Source: CAZWUW01 sp964636895 (lineage in GTDB: Bacteria > Bacillota > Thermincolia > Thermincolales > CAZWUW01). From it: a DNA stretch of 28,889 bases. This document shows positions 16,376 to 24,196 of this stretch, piece by piece; position 1 is the first letter of the stretch; every line of letters begins with the position of its first letter. The notes under the pieces were generated by a model, which was not told where the DNA came from, searched no databases, and saw only the letters and a list, made by a program, of their open reading frames with translations. The stretch covers positions 1 through 28,889 of the forward strand of contig CAZWUW010000035.1 in NCBI GenBank assembly GCA_964636895.1, read 5' to 3'. The position numbers and the translations under genes were made by a program.

Positions 16376-17119
16376 ATGGCCCAATACGAAAAACTGGCTG
16401 AGATTTACGATTATCTGGTGGCCGGGGTGGACTATGACGACTGGCTGGCTTATATAGAAAAAATCCTTAACCGGTATGGGTATCATGCCCAAAAGGTGGT
16501 TGACCTTGCCTGCGGCACCGGCAACACCACCCTGCCTTTTGCCCGCAAGGGGTATGAAATAATAGGGGTGGATATTGCCCCGGCTATGTTAGCCCTGGCC
16601 CGGCAAAAAGCCGATCGTGAAGCTCTGCAAGCGGTGTTTTTGCAGCAGGATATGCGGGAAATGGAATTACCCGGTCCGGTGGACCTGGCCACCTGTTACC
16701 ATGACGGTCTTAACTACATTGTGGAACCGGCCGACCTGCGACGGGTGCTGAAAAATGTCTACCACTATCTGCAGCCGGGCGGATTGTTTGTTTTTGACCT
16801 GGTAGTGGTGAATAAACTGTCGGCAACAGACGGTGGTACCACCTATTTTGATGATCGTGACTTGTCTTTAATCTGGGATACTGCCTATGACAAGGAGAAG
16901 GATATTTGGCAAGTTACCCTGACCGGCTTTGTGCGCAAAGGCGAACTGTACGAAAAATTTACCGAAGTGCATCAGGAAAAGCATTATTCAAGGGAATTAA
17001 TTGAACCGCTATTGGTGGCCGCAGGCTTTGAACTTTTGGACATATTTCACGGTTTTACCATGGAACCGCCCGGACCTGCTACTCGCCGGGCCTTTTATGT
17101 GGCGCGCAAACCCAAATAA
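16376..17119 (+). CDS. Class I SAM-dependent methyltransferase, substrate unknown
   Basis: A 247-residue soluble methyltransferase. Motif I is VVDLACGTGNTTL, followed by IIGVDIAPAML (acidic residue binding the SAM ribose) and the post-motif segment LQPGGLFVFDL. Between them ATCYHDGLNYI is typical of the Methyltransf_25/11 group. The C-terminal half is beta-rich (WQVTLTGFVRKGELYEKFTEVHQEKHYS), a pattern shared with several small-molecule methyltransferases of Firmicutes. It starts one base after the phosphofructokinase stop with no strong ribosome site, so it is likely translated by coupling. Its link to glycolysis is not obvious. Confidence 0.82.
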   Translation: MAQYEKLAEIYDYLVAGVDYDDWLAYIEKILNRYGYHAQKVVDLACGTGNTTLPFARKGYEIIGVDIAPAMLALARQKADREALQAVFLQQDMREMELPGPVDLATCYHDGLNYIVEPADLRRVLKNVYHYLQPGGLFVFDLVVVNKLSATDGGTTYFDDRDLSLIWDTAYDKEKDIWQVTLTGFVRKGELYEKFTEVHQEKHYSRELIEPLLVAAGFELLDIFHGFTMEPPGPATRRAFYVARKPK

Positions 17120-17123
17120 ACTG

Positions 17124-17993
17124 CTAATCGTCATCCCATTTGGGATTGCTTTTTCGCGGGTCTTTTGAAATTTGCTTTAAAGCCGCTGCTGCTTTATTCT
17201 GCAGCGCTTTGTCAGCGGAATTGCCGGCATGGATTTGCAGGGCTGGAATAAAGTCTTCGTATTTCAGGATTTCTGCTGCAGCGATACCTGCCATAATTAT
17301 TTCCTGGGGTTGGTCAGGCTCCAGCATTGAAATAACAGTTTTTCTATTCATATTTAAGGCACCTTTTTCTATATAAGGGTCATTGAACCGACCATAGTTT
17401 TGCATAATTGCCTTGACCGCATTTTTGTCCCGGATAAGTCCCAGGGCGTATACTGTACTGGTATAGATATCTCTGTCGTTAGTATTTTGCATGATTTGGA
17501 TTAATTTATCGATGTGTTTTTTGCCATAATCCTGCTTAGCTGCGTGTATTACACTAAATCGCACATTATTGACGGAGTATTTTCCGGGATAGGAAATAAC
17601 TTGTACAATTGCACTTTCACTGTTTTGATATTGGTAAACAGCTGAGAAAGCAATCAGGCCAACTGTCATTAAGATGACAACAACGCCTGATTTTTTTATC
17701 AGCAGTTTTTTATAATGTCTTTTATGATATGTATTATCAATTTTGCCAATCCTGATGACTTCGTCTATAAGCAGGCCAAGCAACACCCAGAAACCGATGT
17801 TTATGGTATAAGACAGTAGAGTAATTATTTCTTTAATGAAAAAGCGGCGCAGAAAAAGGAAAAACTCCCCCAACACCCATAAAGGCGGGCTGGTTATAAA
17901 GAACAACAAACTTTTGTCGTCATAGCCCAGGGAGTTGAAGGTAACAACGATTAATGCAAATAATGACAGCCAAAAACTAAATTTCTTTAACAT
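17124..17993 (-). CDS. Membrane-anchored HEAT-repeat protein, partner of XRE regulator
   Basis: A 289-residue protein. The first 125 residues contain three or four hydrophobic helices (about 7-22, 28-48, 57-79, 102-121). The remaining part is a soluble helical domain with HEAT-like repeats (DIYTSTVYALGLIRDKNAVKAIMQ, PQEIIMAGIAAAEILKYEDFIPALQ, ADKALQNKAAAALKQI). HEAT repeats are protein-binding scaffolds; no catalytic motif is visible. It starts 3 bp after the XRE gene, with GAGGAGA inside the end of that gene, so the two are coupled. It could be a membrane sensor or anti-regulator for the XRE protein, which is inference. It is convergent with the methyltransferase, 4 bp apart. Confidence 0.7.
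   Translation of the reverse strand: MLKKFSFWLSLFALIVVTFNSLGYDDKSLLFFITSPPLWVLGEFFLFLRRFFIKEIITLLSYTINIGFWVLLGLLIDEVIRIGKIDNTYHKRHYKKLLIKKSGVVVILMTVGLIAFSAVYQYQNSESAIVQVISYPGKYSVNNVRFSVIHAAKQDYGKKHIDKLIQIMQNTNDRDIYTSTVYALGLIRDKNAVKAIMQNYGRFNDPYIEKGALNMNRKTVISMLEPDQPQEIIMAGIAAAEILKYEDFIPALQIHAGNSADKALQNKAAAALKQISKDPRKSNPKWDDD
17133..17154 (+). terminator. Possible terminator for the pfk/methyltransferase operon
   Basis: ATCCC (17133-17137), loop ATTT, GGGAT (17142-17146), then TGCTTTTT. The stem is short. It lies inside the 3' end of the convergent HEAT-repeat gene, only 14 bases after the methyltransferase stop. Confidence 0.45.
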
Positions 17994-17996
17994 TGC

Positions 17997-18476
17997 TTAT
18001 CTCCTCTTTTCGGCTTCTGTTAATTCCTTCGCCCGTTTAAACGCTTCTTCACGGTCCAGGCTGTAATAATGAAGATAGTGTGCATGGTCTATTATCCGGT
18101 AGTGCCCGGTAAGAATATGTTTTTGCACAATAAAGCTATCCGTCCGGTTTTCCTCTGTCCACCAGACCTTTCCGCCCATGGTCTTGTACCAGGCCCGCGA
18201 CTTGGCTTTGGTGGCAACCAGCTCAACAATTTGCAGGACAGCATCACCAAAAAGGGATTGCACCATTTCACTTTTGCGAAACAGGACAGCTGCCAGGGCT
18301 GCAGCGGTGAAACCAAGGCTCTGCCGGCCTTTTTCTACCTGCACCAGGGTTTTCTTGGAGATGCCGATAACCTCAGCCATTCTGTCCTGGGTCAGGTCCG
18401 CTTCAGCGCGTATAAGTTTAAGCTTTTGGGATATCATCCGGTCAAAAGTTGCTTGTGTTAATTGATGAGTATCCAT
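17997..18476 (-). CDS. XRE-family HTH regulator with C-terminal domain of unknown function
   Basis: A 159-residue protein. Residues about 15-70 form a Cro/CI-type helix-turn-helix (KLKLIRAEADLTQDRMAEVIGISKKTLVQVEKG). The remaining 85 residues carry an aromatic-rich segment (RAWYKTMGGKVWWTEEN, HYRIIDHAHYLHYYSLD) that I do not recognise. ATG at 18476 is preceded by AAGGAGGGGTGA. Its promoter contains a palindrome overlapping the -10, so autoregulation is likely. It is the first gene of a two-gene operon with the HEAT-repeat membrane protein and divergent from the iron transporter. Confidence 0.8.
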   Translation of the reverse strand: MDTHQLTQATFDRMISQKLKLIRAEADLTQDRMAEVIGISKKTLVQVEKGRQSLGFTAAALAAVLFRKSEMVQSLFGDAVLQIVELVATKAKSRAWYKTMGGKVWWTEENRTDSFIVQKHILTGHYRIIDHAHYLHYYSLDREEAFKRAKELTEAEKRR

Positions 18477-18514
18477 TTACTCACCCCTCCTTCTTAACAA
18501 AACGGAAAATAGTT

Positions 18515-18542
18515 ATATTTAGTGCAATTTTACACTAAATAT
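18515..18542. promoter_or_regulatory. Perfect palindromic operator of the XRE/HEAT operon
   Basis: ATATTTAGTG (18515-18524) and CACTAAATAT (18533-18542) are perfect 10-bp arms around an 8-base centre, CAATTTTA. The centre contains the -10 of the minus-strand promoter, so a bound dimer would block RNA polymerase. The XRE protein encoded just downstream is the obvious candidate ligand. Confidence 0.7.
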
Positions 18543-18556
18543 GTATATTGTGTCAA
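18527..18556 (-). promoter_or_regulatory. Promoter of the XRE/HEAT operon
   Basis: On the minus strand TTGACA (18551-18556) and TAAAAT (18527-18532) are separated by 18 bases. The -35 is perfect and the -10 matches five of six. It lies about 50 bases upstream of the XRE start codon. Confidence 0.75.
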
Positions 18557-18667
18557 CCGAAACGTCTGCTTAAGGGCGTTTTTTCTGTAAAACAAAGATA
18601 ATATGATTAGATGTCAGGAAATACGGGAAACATTATCCTAAATCAAATAAACAGCCTAATATCAAAG

Positions 18668-18696
18668 TTGATAATCTTTCTCAATCACACTATACT
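18668..18696 (+). promoter_or_regulatory. Promoter of the fbpABC operon
   Basis: TTGATA (18668-18673) and TATACT (18691-18696) are 17 bases apart, a near-consensus vegetative promoter. The -35 and spacer overlap a second, weaker Fur-like sequence, GATAATCTTTCTCAATCAC at 18670-18688, which matches 13 of 19 consensus bases. Confidence 0.75.
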
Positions 18697-18710
18697 CATA
18701 ATCAAGCAGT

Positions 18711-18729
18711 GAAAATGATTATCAATTTC
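18711..18729 (+). promoter_or_regulatory. Fur box
   Basis: GAAAATGATTATCAATTTC matches the classical 19-base Fur consensus at 16 positions, and its core TGAAAATGATTATCA matches the 15-base 7-1-7 form at 14. It lies just downstream of the expected transcription start of fbpA, so iron-loaded Fur would block initiation or early elongation. Confidence 0.85.
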
Positions 18730-18746
18730 AAACGAGGAGGATGACC

Positions 18747-19820
18747 ATGTTAAGGAAAAACAGTTTAGTTCTGCTGCTGGTGGCGGCCCTTGTGGCTGTT
18801 TTGGGTTTGGCCGGGTGCGGGACAACAGCCAAGGATACCGCTAAGACCAATGAGACCACCACCACTCAGCCGGAAGCAACTCAGACGGAAACAAAAGAGT
18901 TGGTAGTTTACTCCGGCAGGAAAGAAAAACTGATGCAACCCGTATTGGATGCCTTTACCAAAGAGACCGGCATTCAGGTAAGAATGAGGGCTGGCGGTGC
19001 TTCGGAACTGGCCAATGCCATTATGGAGGAAAAAAACAATCCGCAGGCTGACCTGTTCATTGCCAATGATGCCGGGACACTTGAGAAATTACGATTGGAA
19101 GGATTGCTTGATACATATGCTTCCGAAGCAATAGCTAAGGTGCCTGCCGACTTGAAATCAACAGACAATTCATGGGTGGGGGTATCGGCCAGAACCCGGG
19201 TAATTATGTATAATACCAATTTGGTAAAGGAAAACGAATTGCCGAAGTCGGTTTTTGAATTGACTGACCCCAAATGGAAGGGGCAGGTAGCTGTAGCCAA
19301 AGGTTCCAGTGAATCGGTGGTTGGACATATTACCGCGATCCGCAAGATTAAGGACGAAAAAACTGCCGAGGAATTCCTGAAGGGCCTGTTGGCCAATAAG
19401 GTCAGCGTCCTCAAGGGTCACACTGAAGTTCGCAACGCTGTTGGTAAAGGTGAATTTAAGCTTGGGTTGGTGAATCACTACTATTATCACTTGCAAAAAC
19501 AGGAGGGGTCTCCGGTAGGGGTAATATATCCGGATCAGGGAGCGGACCAGATGGGCACAATGCTTAACGTAGCCGGGGCAGGTCTGGTCAAAGGCGGCAA
19601 AAACAGTGAAGCTGCCAGGGAATTCCTGGACTTCCTTTTGCAGCCGGCAACCCAGAAAATCTTTGCCGAGGTGAATTATGAAATTCCGGTGCTGCCAGGC
19701 GTCCCGGTCAAAGATGCCAAAGCCATGAATGAATTCAGGCGGGCGGATATCAAGTTGGACGTACTGGGCAAAGAAATTGACAATACCATGAATTTATTGG
19801 AAAAAGTGGGCATGCCTTAA
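18747..19820 (+). CDS. fbpA: Iron(III) ABC transporter substrate-binding lipoprotein
   Basis: A 357-residue lipoprotein of the FbpA/AfuA family. The signal peptide is hydrophobic and ends in the lipobox LAGC with Cys24 as the lipid-bearing residue. A Thr-rich linker follows, then ELVVYSGRKEKLMQPVLDAFTKETGI, typical of ferric-binding proteins. The NHYYYH segment likely contributes iron-binding Tyr residues, as in FbpA. ATG at 18747 is chosen because GAGGAGG lies directly against the in-frame ATG at 18741. The gene is under a Fur box and shares TAATG with the permease gene. The substrate could also be another anion, but Fur control and the sequence favour ferric iron. Confidence 0.9.
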   Translation: MLRKNSLVLLLVAALVAVLGLAGCGTTAKDTAKTNETTTTQPEATQTETKELVVYSGRKEKLMQPVLDAFTKETGIQVRMRAGGASELANAIMEEKNNPQADLFIANDAGTLEKLRLEGLLDTYASEAIAKVPADLKSTDNSWVGVSARTRVIMYNTNLVKENELPKSVFELTDPKWKGQVAVAKGSSESVVGHITAIRKIKDEKTAEEFLKGLLANKVSVLKGHTEVRNAVGKGEFKLGLVNHYYYHLQKQEGSPVGVIYPDQGADQMGTMLNVAGAGLVKGGKNSEAAREFLDFLLQPATQKIFAEVNYEIPVLPGVPVKDAKAMNEFRRADIKLDVLGKEIDNTMNLLEKVGMP

Positions 19821-21418
19821 TGAGCAAAGTGCATATAGCCAATACTTCCCGGGTCGGACCTGACGGTCGGACCCGGGGATTTCGTTTTTGGTGGGTAAGG
19901 CTTTGGGGCGGCCGGGTGCCCCAAAGCTCTGTCGTTGTGACGGCGGCGCTTACCGCCGGGTTGATGAGTGTGCCGTTGTTTTATATAATCTACCGTTCGC
20001 TGGCCAGTGACGGTGCAGTTTGGCTCAGGCTTTGGAACACCCGCATTCCGCTGCTGCTGCTGAATACGCTGGGGCTGATGTCAGCAGTTACGGCCTTGGC
20101 GATAACTATAGCTGTGCCATTGGCCTGGCTGGTAGTGAAGACAGACTTGCCCGGCCGCCGGTTCTGGCGGTGGTTATTGGTGGTACCGCTGGCTATCTCT
20201 CCATATATCGGGGCTTTTGTCTATATGGTTACTTTTGGTTCGGCGGTATATGGCTTTGGCGGGGCGGCTCTGGTGCTGACTGTTTTTACTTTTCCATATA
20301 TTTATTTGATGGTTATGGCTGCCCTGCAGTCTATGAACAGTAACCTGGAAGAAGCGGCTATGATTAGCGGCAACGGGCCCTGGCAGATTTTTCGGCGGGT
20401 GACTTTGCCGTTGCTCAGGCCGGCTATTGGGGCCGGCAGTTTGTTGGTAGCCTTATATGCGTTGGCTGATTTTGGTGCAGTGGCCATGCTGAGGTACCAG
20501 ACGTTTTCCAGCGCCATTTATACCCAACTGGTCGGGCGCTATGACCGGTCTGCAGCAGCGGTTTTAAGCGCCATCCTGGTTGTGATTACGGTGGTGCTAA
20601 TATGGCTGGAATGGCGGTCCCGGGCGGGGCTCAGGTACGACCAGACCACCGGCACTTACCGGACCGGACAGACGTACAAACTGGGCAGATGGAAATATCC
20701 GGCCTTCTTGCTGGTAGTGCTGGTTTCAGCAGTGGCCGTTTTTATACCTGTGGGTGTGCTGACGGTAATGACTGTACAAGGAATTAAGGCCGGCACCATA
20801 GGTTACGATTTTCTGCAATATGTCTGGCACAGTTTCTCTGTTTCTGCCCTGGCCGCTACGGTTGCTTTGCCTTTAGCTTTGCCGGTGGCTTATCTGAGCG
20901 TGCGTCACGGCACCTTTGCCGGGAAAAGTATTGCCAGACTTGCTTATGCCGGTTATGCCCTGCCTGGTGTGGTAGTTGCGTTGGGGGTAATTTTTTTATT
21001 CAATCGCTATTTGCCGGTATTTTACGGCACTCCGGTGTTGATGGTGGCCGCTTACCTGATCAGATTCCTGCCCCAGAGTATGCAGGCCCAGGAAACCGCT
21101 TTGGCATTAGTTTCCCCTAATCTGGAGGAGGCCGGGCTCAGTTGTGGTTGTACACGCTGGCAAGTGCTCCGGAAAATTACTTTGCCTTTAATTAAGCCGG
21201 GTTTGCTGGCCGGGTGGGGCATGGTGTTCCTGAGTTCCATGAAAGAACTGCCGGCTACCCTGCTCTTGCGTCCGGCCGGGTTTGACACCTTGGCTGTGCG
21301 CATTTGGCTGGAAGCCAGTGAAGGTTTTTATGTGCTGGCAGCCCCGGCCTCTTTACTGCTGATAGCGGTTTCGCTTGCAGGACTGGTGTTTATGTCACAT
21401 AAAGGGGGGGGGGATTGA
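19820..21418 (+). CDS. fbpB: Iron(III) ABC transporter permease, duplicated type
   Basis: A 532-residue membrane protein with two fused permease halves, about 12 helices in all. Each half carries an EAA loop that docks to the ATPase: EEAAMISGNGPWQIFRRVTLP from residue 177 and EEAGLSCGCTRWQVLRKITLP from residue 436, spaced 259 residues. This duplication is usual for FbpB/AfuB. The start ATG overlaps the fbpA stop by one base. The last codons run through a tract of ten G bases that also forms the ribosome binding site of fbpC. Confidence 0.92.
   Translation: MSKVHIANTSRVGPDGRTRGFRFWWVRLWGGRVPQSSVVVTAALTAGLMSVPLFYIIYRSLASDGAVWLRLWNTRIPLLLLNTLGLMSAVTALAITIAVPLAWLVVKTDLPGRRFWRWLLVVPLAISPYIGAFVYMVTFGSAVYGFGGAALVLTVFTFPYIYLMVMAALQSMNSNLEEAAMISGNGPWQIFRRVTLPLLRPAIGAGSLLVALYALADFGAVAMLRYQTFSSAIYTQLVGRYDRSAAAVLSAILVVITVVLIWLEWRSRAGLRYDQTTGTYRTGQTYKLGRWKYPAFLLVVLVSAVAVFIPVGVLTVMTVQGIKAGTIGYDFLQYVWHSFSVSALAATVALPLALPVAYLSVRHGTFAGKSIARLAYAGYALPGVVVALGVIFLFNRYLPVFYGTPVLMVAAYLIRFLPQSMQAQETALALVSPNLEEAGLSCGCTRWQVLRKITLPLIKPGLLAGWGMVFLSSMKELPATLLLRPAGFDTLAVRIWLEASEGFYVLAAPASLLLIAVSLAGLVFMSHKGGGD
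21404..21413 (+). repeat. Run of ten G at the fbpB/fbpC junction
   Basis: An uninterrupted G10 tract encodes three glycines just before the fbpB stop and lies at the ribosome binding position for fbpC. Loss of one G would remove the fbpB stop from frame and join fbpB in frame to fbpC. Gain or loss would also change ribosome-site spacing. Confidence 0.9.
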
Positions 21419-21419
21419 A

Positions 21420-22490
21420 ATGGCTTTAATTGAAATTGCCGGAATTACCAGGGCTTTTTCCGGAACCGGTAAAAAGGCTGTAAATGATCTTTCTACACAA
21501 ATAGAAAAAGGACAAATTTTCACCCTGTTAGGTCCCAGTGGTTGTGGCAAGACTACTACCCTGCGGCTCCTGGCCGGTTTTGAACGCCCTGACCGGGGCA
21601 GCATAACCATTGCCGGCCGCTGTGTGGCCGGGAAAGGCTGCTGGGTGCCCCCGGAAGAGCGGGGGATAGGCATGGTGTTTCAGGATTATGCTCTTTTTCC
21701 GCACATGACGGTGACTCAGAACATTGCTTTTCCTATTGCCCGGCGCAAAGGAGCCGAGAAGGCGCAGCGAGTAGCGGCAATGCTGCGGCTGACTGGTCTG
21801 GAAGGGCTGGCCGCGCGTTATCCCCATGAGCTTTCCGGGGGTCAGCAGCAACGGGTGGCACTGGCCCGGGCGTTGTGTCCGGAACCCTTAGTTGTTTTAC
21901 TGGACGAACCTTTCAGTAACCTGGATACCGGTTTAAAAGAACGGATGCGGGAAGAAGTCTGTGAAATAATCAAAAAAACCGCCACTACAGCGGTTTTTGT
22001 AAGTCATGACCAAAAGGATGCCTTGGCAATTTCTGATCAGATTGTGATATTAAAAGAGGGCATGCTGGTGCAGCAAGGTACACCGCGGGATGTCTACCAG
22101 TTTCCTGAGGACCCTTTTGTCGCGTGTTTTGTAGGCCGGTCAAATATTTTGCCAGGTACTGTGACCGGTAATGTAAACTTTATCAGTACTCCGGTTGGGA
22201 TAGTGCCGTGCTATCATAACCATGGGGCGCAGACCGGCGCAGAAGTTATGCTTTCCATTCGTCCGGACAGCTTTGAATTGTGTGAAAATGGTGAGGTCCA
22301 GGGCACGTTAATTAAATCAGTTTTTGTAGGTAATGCCATTGAAGCTACTTTTAGAGCCGTTGGCACCACCGGCCAAGGTTTTGAATTGCAGGCCCATATT
22401 CATCCGGAAATCGTGGTTCAGGTAGGAGAGACCGTGCGGTTTAAAGTATTGCCTGATTTTGTCGCCGTGGTTAATTTTCAATCATCCTGA
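21420..22490 (+). CDS. fbpC: Iron(III) ABC transporter ATPase
   Basis: A 356-residue ABC ATPase with Walker A GPSGCGKTT (residues 38-46), Q-loop FQDYALFP, signature LSGGQQQR, Walker B VVLLDEP, D-loop SNLD and H-loop SHD, followed by a TOBE-type regulatory domain from about residue 245 to the end. It powers the FbpAB importer at the inner face of the membrane. ATG at 21420 begins one base after the fbpB stop and uses the G-tract as ribosome site; the frame is open 45 bases upstream but no ribosome site supports that. The 3' end overlaps the convergent deacetylase gene by 20 bp. Confidence 0.93.
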   Translation: MALIEIAGITRAFSGTGKKAVNDLSTQIEKGQIFTLLGPSGCGKTTTLRLLAGFERPDRGSITIAGRCVAGKGCWVPPEERGIGMVFQDYALFPHMTVTQNIAFPIARRKGAEKAQRVAAMLRLTGLEGLAARYPHELSGGQQQRVALARALCPEPLVVLLDEPFSNLDTGLKERMREEVCEIIKKTATTAVFVSHDQKDALAISDQIVILKEGMLVQQGTPRDVYQFPEDPFVACFVGRSNILPGTVTGNVNFISTPVGIVPCYHNHGAQTGAEVMLSIRPDSFELCENGEVQGTLIKSVFVGNAIEATFRAVGTTGQGFELQAHIHPEIVVQVGETVRFKVLPDFVAVVNFQSS

Positions 22491-23295
22491 TAAACCTATC
22501 TTTGTTTGTGTGGCCGGTAATCCGTAGGCGCTTTAAGGCATAGCGGTCGCCCGGTTGCAGAATGTTTTTTCCTGCTGAGGTGGTGACAGCGGCTTTAAAG
22601 CCGGCCTGGGCCACGGCTTCTTTTATTTGCGTATTATATTTTCCATACGGGTAGGCGAAAGAATAAATTGGGTGGCCAAGTTCCTGTTCAAGTGCCTGTT
22701 TGCATAAGGCGACCTCGGCCACTAACTGGTCTTCCGGGATGCTGGTGAGTATGGGATGGGTAGCCGTATGGGCGCCAAATTCAATGCCGTTTTTTTCCAT
22801 TTCCCTGACTTGGTCCCAGGTAAGCAGTTTATTGGCGGGTTGATTATTGAACCTAGTATCCCATGCATTGGTTTTGCCAATTAGGTTGCTGACCAGAAAA
22901 ACAGTAGCCTTGAAACCGTTATCTTTGAGGATTGGATAGGCATAGTAATAATTGTCTTCGTAACCATCATCAAAGGTGATAATTACCGGACGTGGCGGCA
23001 GAGGCAGGTTGTTTTCCCAGTGTTCGGCCAAATCCGTAAAGGAAATAGTATTAAAACCTTGCTCACGTAAATACTTCACTTGCCAGGCGAACTGCGCGGG
23101 TAGTACCCGGAGGCCTAAGCCACCGGTGGAGTTATGGGGGTTAATTTTATGGTACATCAGAATAGAAATTTCCCGGTTTTTTTTAATAGGTGAGAAAACC
23201 GGTTTTTCCGCATATCTGTTGGCAGCCGGTATGCTGCCAAGAACGAGAAGTAACAAAAGCAAGGCCACAGGCAGCAGGCGCTTGGAAATTTGCAT
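22471..23295 (-). CDS. Polysaccharide deacetylase (NodB domain), exported
   Basis: A 274-residue protein with an N-terminal signal or membrane anchor (hydrophobic residues 7-24) and a NodB domain. Catalytic and metal residues are visible: D108-D109 in TFDDGYEDN, H175 and H179 in HTATHP, and the FAYPYG motif. These enzymes remove N- or O-acetyl groups from cell-wall peptidoglycan or exopolysaccharide, using a divalent metal. The YHKIN opening (ILMYHKINP) is common in Firmicutes members. The start follows AAAGGAATAGGG. It is convergent with fbpC and overlaps its end; its promoter region contains a palindrome at 23333-23353. The exact substrate cannot be read from the sequence. Confidence 0.9.
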   Translation of the reverse strand: MQISKRLLPVALLLLLLVLGSIPAANRYAEKPVFSPIKKNREISILMYHKINPHNSTGGLGLRVLPAQFAWQVKYLREQGFNTISFTDLAEHWENNLPLPPRPVIITFDDGYEDNYYYAYPILKDNGFKATVFLVSNLIGKTNAWDTRFNNQPANKLLTWDQVREMEKNGIEFGAHTATHPILTSIPEDQLVAEVALCKQALEQELGHPIYSFAYPYGKYNTQIKEAVAQAGFKAAVTTSAGKNILQPGDRYALKRLRITGHTNKDRFIRMIEN

Positions 23296-23332
23296 AACCC
23301 TATTCCTTTCTGGATTAAAATCTTATATATTA

Positions 23333-23353
23333 TGAATAATAGCATATTATTCA
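23333..23353. promoter_or_regulatory. Palindrome between deacetylase and ATC-hydrolase-like genes
   Basis: TGAATAAT-AGCAT-ATTATTCA has perfect 8-bp arms. On the minus strand it overlaps a possible -35 TTGAAT and the spacer of the deacetylase promoter, so it could be an operator. The binding protein is unknown. Confidence 0.45.
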
Positions 23354-23415
23354 AGAAAATTGGATAGGTATTTTTGGCTTTAACTGGAAAATAATATGAG
23401 AGGAGGTTATGGTTA

Positions 23416-23892
23416 ATGAATAATGAGCAAACGCTGAATTTGCGGGATGAGGTGCGGGCGGCGGTAGCTGACCGGGCTACCTGGTTTTACCTACTGCTGC
23501 GGGAATTTAACGGTGGCCGGGAAATTATTGAGATGCCCGAGGCCGGCCGGGCCATTTTTAAATTCGGTCAAATGAAGGGCGCGCAGATGCCGCCGGCCAA
23601 GACCCCGGGAGAGTGGGCCAGGAACCTGATTTCGCCGGTTGGTCGGCAGGTTTTTGAGCAAAAATTAATTAAAGCCGGGGATGATGAGGCGGTAATTGAG
23701 TTTTCCTACTGTCCGTTGGTAGAGGCTTGGCGTAAGCTGGGGGCTGCCCCGCAGGAGGTGGCGGCACTGTGTAAAATGGCCCGCTGCGGCGACCATGGGC
23801 GGATTTCGCCCTTTGAATTGGCATTGTCATTTGAGCAATTAATTGCCGAAGGCGATGACCGCTGTCGGTTAGTGGTACGGAAAAAGATATAA
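23416..23892 (+). CDS. L-2-amino-thiazoline-4-carboxylate hydrolase-like protein
   Basis: A 158-residue soluble protein. The central pattern YCPLVEAWRKLG followed by LCKMARCGDHGRISPF resembles the ATC_hydrolase-like family of anaerobes, in which a Cys, an Asp and an LC...GD segment are conserved. The biochemical role of most members is not known, and the named reaction may not apply here. The start ATG at 23416 follows AGGAGG at 23401-23406; an ATG at 23409 leads to an immediate stop. It is a single gene ending at a strong terminator. The assignment is from memory of the family pattern. Confidence 0.6.
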   Translation: MNNEQTLNLRDEVRAAVADRATWFYLLLREFNGGREIIEMPEAGRAIFKFGQMKGAQMPPAKTPGEWARNLISPVGRQVFEQKLIKAGDDEAVIEFSYCPLVEAWRKLGAAPQEVAALCKMARCGDHGRISPFELALSFEQLIAEGDDRCRLVVRKKI

Positions 23893-23893
23893 A

Positions 23894-23918
23894 AGGCCCG
23901 AAAGGGTCTTTTTTTTTA
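23894..23918 (+). terminator. Rho-independent terminator
   Basis: AGGCCC (23894-23899), tetraloop GAAA, GGGTCT (23904-23909), followed by a run of T to 23917. The stem has one G-T pair. It lies directly after the stop of the ATC-hydrolase-like gene. Confidence 0.88.
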
Positions 23919-24196
23919 TTTAGTTGCAGCGTAACCGGTATTTTGGTCACCACCGACAGAATTAAACGGTTAAATTATTTAGGTGTTTGGAGGAACTTTT
24001 TCCATTCGCCGAAAAAAACAACCGTTCGCGCCGGCATATGTACCAACTACGAAAGTAGTACAACAATTTCCAATAACCCTGCAAATCCGTTAAGTCTTCA
24101 AATATATCATTTAACGGAATTACTGATGTCTGATTTGGCTGACCCGCTTATAATGTAACTAGGTTAAGTCAAATTATGCTGAAAGGAGGGATACCG
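23919..24196 (+). promoter_or_regulatory. Leader region of DUF485/acetate symporter operon with inverted repeats
   Basis: This stretch shows no convincing gene. It contains TCCGTTAA (24086-24093) and TTAACGGA (24111-24118), perfect 8-bp arms 17 bases apart, ACTAC-GAAA-GTAGT near 24047-24060, AACGGTT (23965-23971) with AACCGTT (24020-24026), and a TATAAT at 24150-24155 as candidate -10 with a poor -35. A weak -35 with an upstream dyad suggests activator control. An open frame at 23943-24158 lacks a ribosome site. Confidence 0.4.

Noticed and set aside
23943..24158. 71-codon open frame before the DUF485 gene
   Set aside because: TTG start, no ribosome site, and it runs through several inverted repeats and the candidate -10; more likely regulatory DNA.
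24120..24160. Sigma-54 promoter (TTGGCTGACCCGCTT)
   Set aside because: The distance between the GG and GC elements is 7 bases rather than the required 10.
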